This document shows positions 6,035 to 9,428 of a DNA stretch of 9,428 bases, piece after piece (position 1 is the stretch's first letter; every line of letters begins with the position of its first letter). The stretch comes from an uncultured Oscillospiraceae bacterium (GTDB taxonomy: Bacteria > Bacillota_A > Clostridia > Oscillospirales > Oscillospiraceae): assembly GCA_910579155.1 (NCBI GenBank), contig CAJTTS010000114.1, positions 1-9,428 of the forward strand, in the 5' to 3' direction. The translations under genes and the position numbers were made by a program. The notes below the pieces were generated by a model. The model worked only from the letters and a program-made list of their open reading frames with translations. It had not been told where the DNA came from and did not search any database.

Positions 6035-6405
6035 CAGGCGGCCTCACTGGCACTGCCATCCTCGCTGGCCGCGCCAGCGGCCTCCTCCACCTTCCGGGGG
6101 GACAGGAACTCCACCTCGGTGGCCTTGATGAGAAAACCGGGCTGGCGGGTGGGGTCCTCCGCGAAGCAGATGGTCTCGAAGTCGCCGGAGGCGGCCAGCT
6201 TGCAGCCCTTGTAGGCGAAGGCGGCGCACCGCTCCGCCAGAGCGCCCCGTACCTTGATGGAGATGAAGTCGGTGAGCTTGTTGCCGTCCCGGTCCCGGTA
6301 GCGGCGGTCGGAGGCGATGCGGAGGATGGCGTAGGGCTTGCCGTCCTCATGGCACTTCAGCTCCACATCGTTGGTCAGGTTCCCGATTGCGGTAATTTTC
6401 AGCAT
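6034..6405 (-). CDS. ssb: Single-stranded DNA-binding protein (short, element type)
   Basis: This 123-residue protein has an OB-fold typical of SSB: MLKITAIGNLTNDVELK (1-17), then YAILRIASDRRYRDRDGNKLTDFISIKV and a C-terminal strand GFLIKATEVEFL. It would coat single-stranded DNA during element replication or transfer. The start at 6405 has AGGAG at normal spacing (6411-6417 region); the frame is open further to 6513, but that extension crosses a hairpin and lacks a ribosome-binding site. The tail (EEAAGAASEDGSASEAA) lacks the acidic ...DIPF tip of chromosomal SSB that recruits partner proteins, and the protein is shorter than the usual 150-180 residues. It is the first gene of the ssb-parB-DUF4314 run and overlaps parB by one base. 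Confidence 0.88.
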   Translation of the reverse strand: MLKITAIGNLTNDVELKCHEDGKPYAILRIASDRRYRDRDGNKLTDFISIKVRGALAERCAAFAYKGCKLAASGDFETICFAEDPTRQPGFLIKATEVEFLSPRKVEEAAGAASEDGSASEAA

Positions 6406-6436
6406 AGCGTTTCTCCTTTTCAAAGTTGTGATTTTT

Positions 6437-6467
6437 TTGTTTCCCCGCCCTACGGGCGGGGAAACAA
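6437..6467. other. Perfect 14-bp hairpin upstream of ssb, not an intrinsic terminator
   Basis: The arms 6437-6450 and 6454-6467 are fully complementary with a 3-base loop (core GTTTCCCCGCCC / GGGCGGGGAAAC). On the minus strand it is followed by seven A residues, not U, and on the plus strand by AAGCTG, so it is not a standard terminator in either direction. It would lie in the ssb leader RNA. It may be a regulatory leader structure or a single-strand folded element used in replication or transfer. Confidence 0.75.
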
Positions 6468-6474
6468 GCTGAGG

Positions 6475-6486
6475 ATTATATATAAT
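6475..6486 (-). promoter_or_regulatory. Possible promoter -10 region (palindromic AT box) for the ssb operon
   Basis: ATTATATATAAT is a perfect 12-bp palindrome that contains TATAAT on both strands, in an otherwise GC-rich region between two divergently plausible units. On the minus strand it would be the -10 of a promoter driving ssb through the hairpin at 6437-6467. No good -35 hexamer is seen at 17 bases (CTCCGC), so the call is tentative. Confidence 0.35.
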
Positions 6487-6499
6487 GTATAGGGAAAGC

Positions 6500-6527
6500 G
6501 GAGGCCCCCTCAAAAGAGGGAGCCTCC
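6500..6527 (-). terminator. Terminator-like hairpin after the Cna_B repeat gene
   Basis: A 12-bp stem (6500-6511 with 6516-6527, one G-U pair on the RNA) and an AAAA/UUUU loop begin ten bases past the stop codon at 6538. The following sequence (GCTTTCCCTATAC) has only a short U-run, so termination may be weak or the hairpin may protect the mRNA 3' end. Confidence 0.55.
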
Positions 6528-6537
6528 AGGGGTGCGC

Positions 6538-9279
6538 TTAGTACCCGGTCTTGGGGAGCGGGGTGGGCTTGCCGTAGACGGTGGTAACCCAGCGGCTGAT
6601 GGCCTGCACCCAGACCCCGTTGTACACACCGCCCACATCCGCGATGTTGACGAAGCTGCTGCCAGCGGTCAGGCCAGCCACAGCGGTACACTTGATCTGG
6701 GGCTTCTCCACCTGGGCAAAGCCAGCCGGGGCCTGACCGAAGACGAACATCACTTCCGTCACCCGTTCATTGGCCGCGAGGCCCAGGGCGGCGGGGGATG
6801 CCTGCAGGGTATAGTTCTTCTGCGTACTCAGGTTGTCCGCCAGCGTCCGGTACTCGCCGCCGTTCACCCGGTAGGTGATCTTATAGGTGCCGGGGAAGTT
6901 GTAGGTGCCCGTCACCACCGTGTTCAGCCGAACCTCGGCGGGCAGGGTGTCGCGCCAATAGAACGACGTGAGCATGACGTTGGAATTGTTGCCGATGCTG
7001 GAGAAGGTATAGTTCACCGGCTGGCCCGCCATGGCCTCCTTGGGGCCGGTTTTGGTGATGGATACCCCGGTGGTCAGGGACTTGTTGGTCACCTCGAAGC
7101 GCACGATCTGGCCCGCGTGCTCCAGATAGGCGGTGAGCTCCTGGCCACTGACGCCGTAATTTGCCGGGGCCTTCACTTCTCGGATGGTGTACCGGCCCAG
7201 CGGCAGGGGCTTGGAGGAGGCCACACCCCGGCTGTCGGAGCGGATGGTGTCCACCAGGTTGCCTGCCTTGTCCCGAATCTCGAACACAGCGCCCTCCAGC
7301 AGACTGCCAGCGGGCAGGCCGTTGGTGGGGTTGTAGTCAGCGGATTTCTTGGTGATCTGGATCTGGGCTGTGATGGGGATGTTCTTCCACTCGATCAGCG
7401 TCGTTTCGCCAGCGGTGACATAAACGGTCTTGAGCTGGGTGTCCGGCACATAGCCCGGGTTTTCCAGTTCGCGTAGGTAGTAGCGCCCGCTTTCCGTCAG
7501 GCCCTCAATGTAGACGTAGCCGTTGTTGTCGCTGGTGTACTGCCCGATGGGGGTATTTTTGCTATCATAGAGCAGGAAGGATACGCCCTGGATGCCCTTA
7601 CCGGTGGTGCTGTCGGTCTTGTGGATCAAAATTCCTGCGAAAGCCTTGTTTTTCACCGTCAAAGTGGTGCCTTGGCCATTATCCTTCATGGTGAAGTAAT
7701 GGGGCGTGGAATCCAGCTTGAACTCCTTCGGGCAGGCCGTCTCAACGGCATAGTAATTGCCCGCATCCAACTGGAGGGTGGCCCGTCCATCGCTGCCGGT
7801 GGTAATGGTGTCCACCAGCCCGCCGTCCGAAGTGCGGCGGATCTCGAAGGTCACGTTGGGGATGCGCTTGCTTTCGTTCCCCTCCACCACCTTGATGAGC
7901 TCGAAATACCCGACGGGCGTGTTATAAAACACCAGCGTTTGACAGTCATCGGGGTTGATCTGAACCGTCTGGCTCTGCGCGGCCGGGTCGATGGTGTACC
8001 CAGGCAGGCATTTTACCTCCTTGACGATGACAGTGCCCGTGAGTCCAGTGATCCGAATTTCACCCGAGGAATCCGTCTCATACAGCCCCTTGCTGCTCAT
8101 GTGGCCGTTGTCATAGTCCACGTAGGAGCCGTCCGCATAGGTGAGCTGGAACTGCACTCCGCTCAGCGGCTTCTGGTTGTAGAAGCGCAGCGTCATCGCC
8201 TCGCCTACCTTGATTTTGATGGACTTGGGCGTGGTATCGAGCACGTAGCCCTCCACGGTCCTGATCTCTTTGGCTGTGACAGTGGTGCCGGGCTCCAGCC
8301 CCTCGATCACGATACGGCCATTTTCATCGGTGATATATTCGCCGTTGGAACTGCCAATGACCGCGCCGCTGGAATCGGTGACTAAGAAGGTGACGCCTTT
8401 GATGGGGGTGGTGGTGCCAGTGATATATTTCTCGATCACCAGCCGGGTTTTGGGGTCGTTCTCGAAGATCAAATCGTTTCCGCCGCCATTCCCGCTGCCG
8501 CCAGCCGTGCCGCTGGTTACGGTATTTTTGCCGCTTTTCAGCGTGATTGTTTGCGGCGTGGTGTTGAGCACGTAGGTGTCGGGCACCTTATATTCCGTCA
8601 CCACCACGGTGGAACCAGGCAGGAGTCCCCCGATAGTCACAGTGCCGTCCTTCCCAGTGGTGTACCGCCCGATCAGCTCGCCACTGGCGTACTTCACGGT
8701 GAAGGTGGTGTTGGGGATGGGCTTCCCAGTGACAGAATCCACCTTGGAGATGGTGAGGGAGCACAGGGGATCGTTGTAAAAATATGCGTGTTGCGTATCG
8801 TCGCCGGGGTTGACCACGATGGTCTGGCTGCGGGAATTGGCGTCAATGGCGTACCCAGACGGGCTGGACACTTCGGTTGCGATGATCGTGCCAGTGACAT
8901 TGGAAATCACGATTTGCCCCTCGGCATTGGTGAAGTACAGCCCATTGGAGGACACTTTGCCGTTCGCCGTGTCCACCACCTTGCCATCGGCGTAGATCAG
9001 CTTGAACTGCGCCCCCTCCAGCGGTGCCTTGTCCAGGCTGGACAGCTTGTGGATGATCAAATTGCCCTGCTTCTGGTTGCGGAACTCCAGCGTTACCGTC
9101 TGTCCCGCTTTGATTTTTGCCACCTGCGGCACGTTATCCAGAATGTAGCCTTCTTTCGCGCGAACCTCCTTGACCACCAGCGAGGTGCCGGGGTCGATGC
9201 CCTCCACCAGGAAGGTGCCCGCGCGGTCTGTCACGAATTTGCCGTTGGCGTCGCCCACCACGGTGCCGACGCCATTCAC
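6538..9279 (-). CDS. SpaA/Cna_B-type repeat surface protein, 5' truncated, ending in LPKTGY
   Basis: The open frame reads to 9324 with no ATG; the first usable codon is GTG 9279, giving 913 residues, but the protein begins inside a beta-sandwich repeat and has no signal peptide, so this is a 5'-truncated gene. Seven Cna_B/SpaA-like domains follow the partial first one (about residues 74, 175, 280, 375, 459, 550 and 640). Most open with a strand carrying the lysine expected to form an internal isopeptide bond (LIIHK, LTISK, LVIEK, ILIHK, IQITK), have a central Glu (TEV, KEI, REL) and close with FYND/FEND-type strands. The order repeats as A-B-C-A-B-D. Domain 4 has lost its first strand. A different C-terminal domain (739-900) with no similarity to Cna_B comes last. 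The protein ends with LPKTGY and stop: a sortase LPXTG motif with no membrane helix or basic tail. Full-length relatives in Clostridia conjugative elements are large surface or pilin-like proteins. Confidence 0.88.
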   Translation of the reverse strand: MNGVGTVVGDANGKFVTDRAGTFLVEGIDPGTSLVVKEVRAKEGYILDNVPQVAKIKAGQTVTLEFRNQKQGNLIIHKLSSLDKAPLEGAQFKLIYADGKVVDTANGKVSSNGLYFTNAEGQIVISNVTGTIIATEVSSPSGYAIDANSRSQTIVVNPGDDTQHAYFYNDPLCSLTISKVDSVTGKPIPNTTFTVKYASGELIGRYTTGKDGTVTIGGLLPGSTVVVTEYKVPDTYVLNTTPQTITLKSGKNTVTSGTAGGSGNGGGNDLIFENDPKTRLVIEKYITGTTTPIKGVTFLVTDSSGAVIGSSNGEYITDENGRIVIEGLEPGTTVTAKEIRTVEGYVLDTTPKSIKIKVGEAMTLRFYNQKPLSGVQFQLTYADGSYVDYDNGHMSSKGLYETDSSGEIRITGLTGTVIVKEVKCLPGYTIDPAAQSQTVQINPDDCQTLVFYNTPVGYFELIKVVEGNESKRIPNVTFEIRRTSDGGLVDTITTGSDGRATLQLDAGNYYAVETACPKEFKLDSTPHYFTMKDNGQGTTLTVKNKAFAGILIHKTDSTTGKGIQGVSFLLYDSKNTPIGQYTSDNNGYVYIEGLTESGRYYLRELENPGYVPDTQLKTVYVTAGETTLIEWKNIPITAQIQITKKSADYNPTNGLPAGSLLEGAVFEIRDKAGNLVDTIRSDSRGVASSKPLPLGRYTIREVKAPANYGVSGQELTAYLEHAGQIVRFEVTNKSLTTGVSITKTGPKEAMAGQPVNYTFSSIGNNSNVMLTSFYWRDTLPAEVRLNTVVTGTYNFPGTYKITYRVNGGEYRTLADNLSTQKNYTLQASPAALGLAANERVTEVMFVFGQAPAGFAQVEKPQIKCTAVAGLTAGSSFVNIADVGGVYNGVWVQAISRWVTTVYGKPTPLPKTGY

Positions 9280-9295
9280 TATAGGTAGGGAATTT

Positions 9296-9428
9296 TTGAA
9301 TAGCCGGAAGCATGTTTTCCTGGACTACGAGCCGTCTCCTGACGTTACGCCGTACCACCCCGCCACCTACAGGGAAATCAGGGCGTGGGTATTGCAGGAG
9401 TACGGCTTGAAGGTTTCTTCCCGGTATG
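9296..9428 (+). CDS. Partial plus-strand gene resembling the C-terminal tail of element RlmD-like rRNA methyltransferases
   Basis: The plus strand is open from upstream of 9296 to the window edge and reads KHVFLDYEPSPDV then HPATYREIRAWVLQEYGLKV and SSRY. From memory, this pattern (FLDYEP...HPATY.EI..WVL...GLKVSS.YIAQVK) is a conserved tail or small stand-alone protein linked to 23S rRNA uracil methyltransferases in Clostridia elements; no catalytic part is visible. A TTG at 9296 after AGGTAGGGA is a possible start, but the sequence may equally be a 5'-truncated gene continuing from a lost upstream portion. It is on the opposite strand to everything else and meets the truncated Cna_B gene at about 9280, so the region is rearranged or the contig is joined wrongly here. 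Confidence 0.5.
   Translation, partial: MNSRKHVFLDYEPSPDVTPYHPATYREIRAWVLQEYGLKVSSRY

Noticed and set aside
4760..6214. Long plus-strand open frame of 484 codons
   Set aside because: It is antisense to DUF4314, parB-like and ssb, which have clear family features; its translation is low-complexity Pro/Leu/Gly-rich without motifs, as expected from GC-rich antisense DNA.
6406..6513. N-terminal extension of SSB to 6513
   Set aside because: It would code through two hairpins and the AT box; the canonical SSB start MLKITAIGNL at 6405 has a good ribosome-binding site.
6532..7476. Plus-strand open frames antisense to the Cna_B gene (also 7621-8385 and 8551-9288)
   Set aside because: The repeats and domain structure are all on the minus strand; the plus-strand frames mirror its codon pattern.
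9275..9290. TCACTATAGG resembling the core of a phage T7 promoter, right at the junction
   Set aside because: Only about ten bases match and the upstream half of the promoter is absent; chance is likely, though a vector or adapter origin of the junction should be excluded with reads.

Overview
The window is a GC-rich (roughly 60%) stretch that looks like the maintenance/replication and surface-protein part of a conjugative element or large plasmid from a gut-type Clostridia (Oscillospiraceae/Lachnospirales-like) host. I infer this from gene content: a Cna_B/SpaA-type repeat protein ending in LPKTG, a small SSB, a ParB-like protein, DUF4314, a winged-helix replication-initiator-like protein (DUF6017 type), an actin-like ParM with its small partner, and a C5-cytosine methyltransferase. 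All family names come from reading the translations; no search was run.

Layout: every convincing gene but one lies on the minus strand, so the operon reads from right to left. From the right edge: a fragment on the plus strand (9296-9428) resembling the C-terminal tail of element-borne RlmD-like 23S rRNA methyltransferases; a large Cna_B repeat protein (6538-9279) whose 5' end is missing at a sharp junction near 9280; a hairpin after its stop; an intergenic region with a possible promoter and a perfect hairpin; ssb (6034-6405); parB-like (5099-6034) carrying a 34-bp near-perfect palindrome; DUF4314 (4789-5094); a terminator-like hairpin (4711-4744); the DUF6017 initiator-like gene (3811-4686) with an AT-rich 15-bp-period repeat in its hinge; three unrecognised genes (3232-3744, 2852-3235, 2214-2849); a DUF4240 gene (1540-2217); parM-like (611-1543); its small ParR-like partner (316-621); and the first 111 codons of a DNA cytosine methyltransferase running off the left edge.

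How they work together (inference): the initiator-like protein, SSB and ParB would support replication and upkeep of the element, ParM with its small partner would segregate it, the methyltransferase would modify element or host DNA, and the repeat protein would mediate cell contact. The genes from 3744 to the left edge overlap or nearly abut, indicating one translationally coupled transcript. Four unrelated genes end with the same Arg-stop/start context (GMA-CGA-TGA), an unexpected uniformity. There is no tRNA, rRNA, CRISPR array or insertion sequence that I can support, and no gene-free stretch longer than 300 bases.
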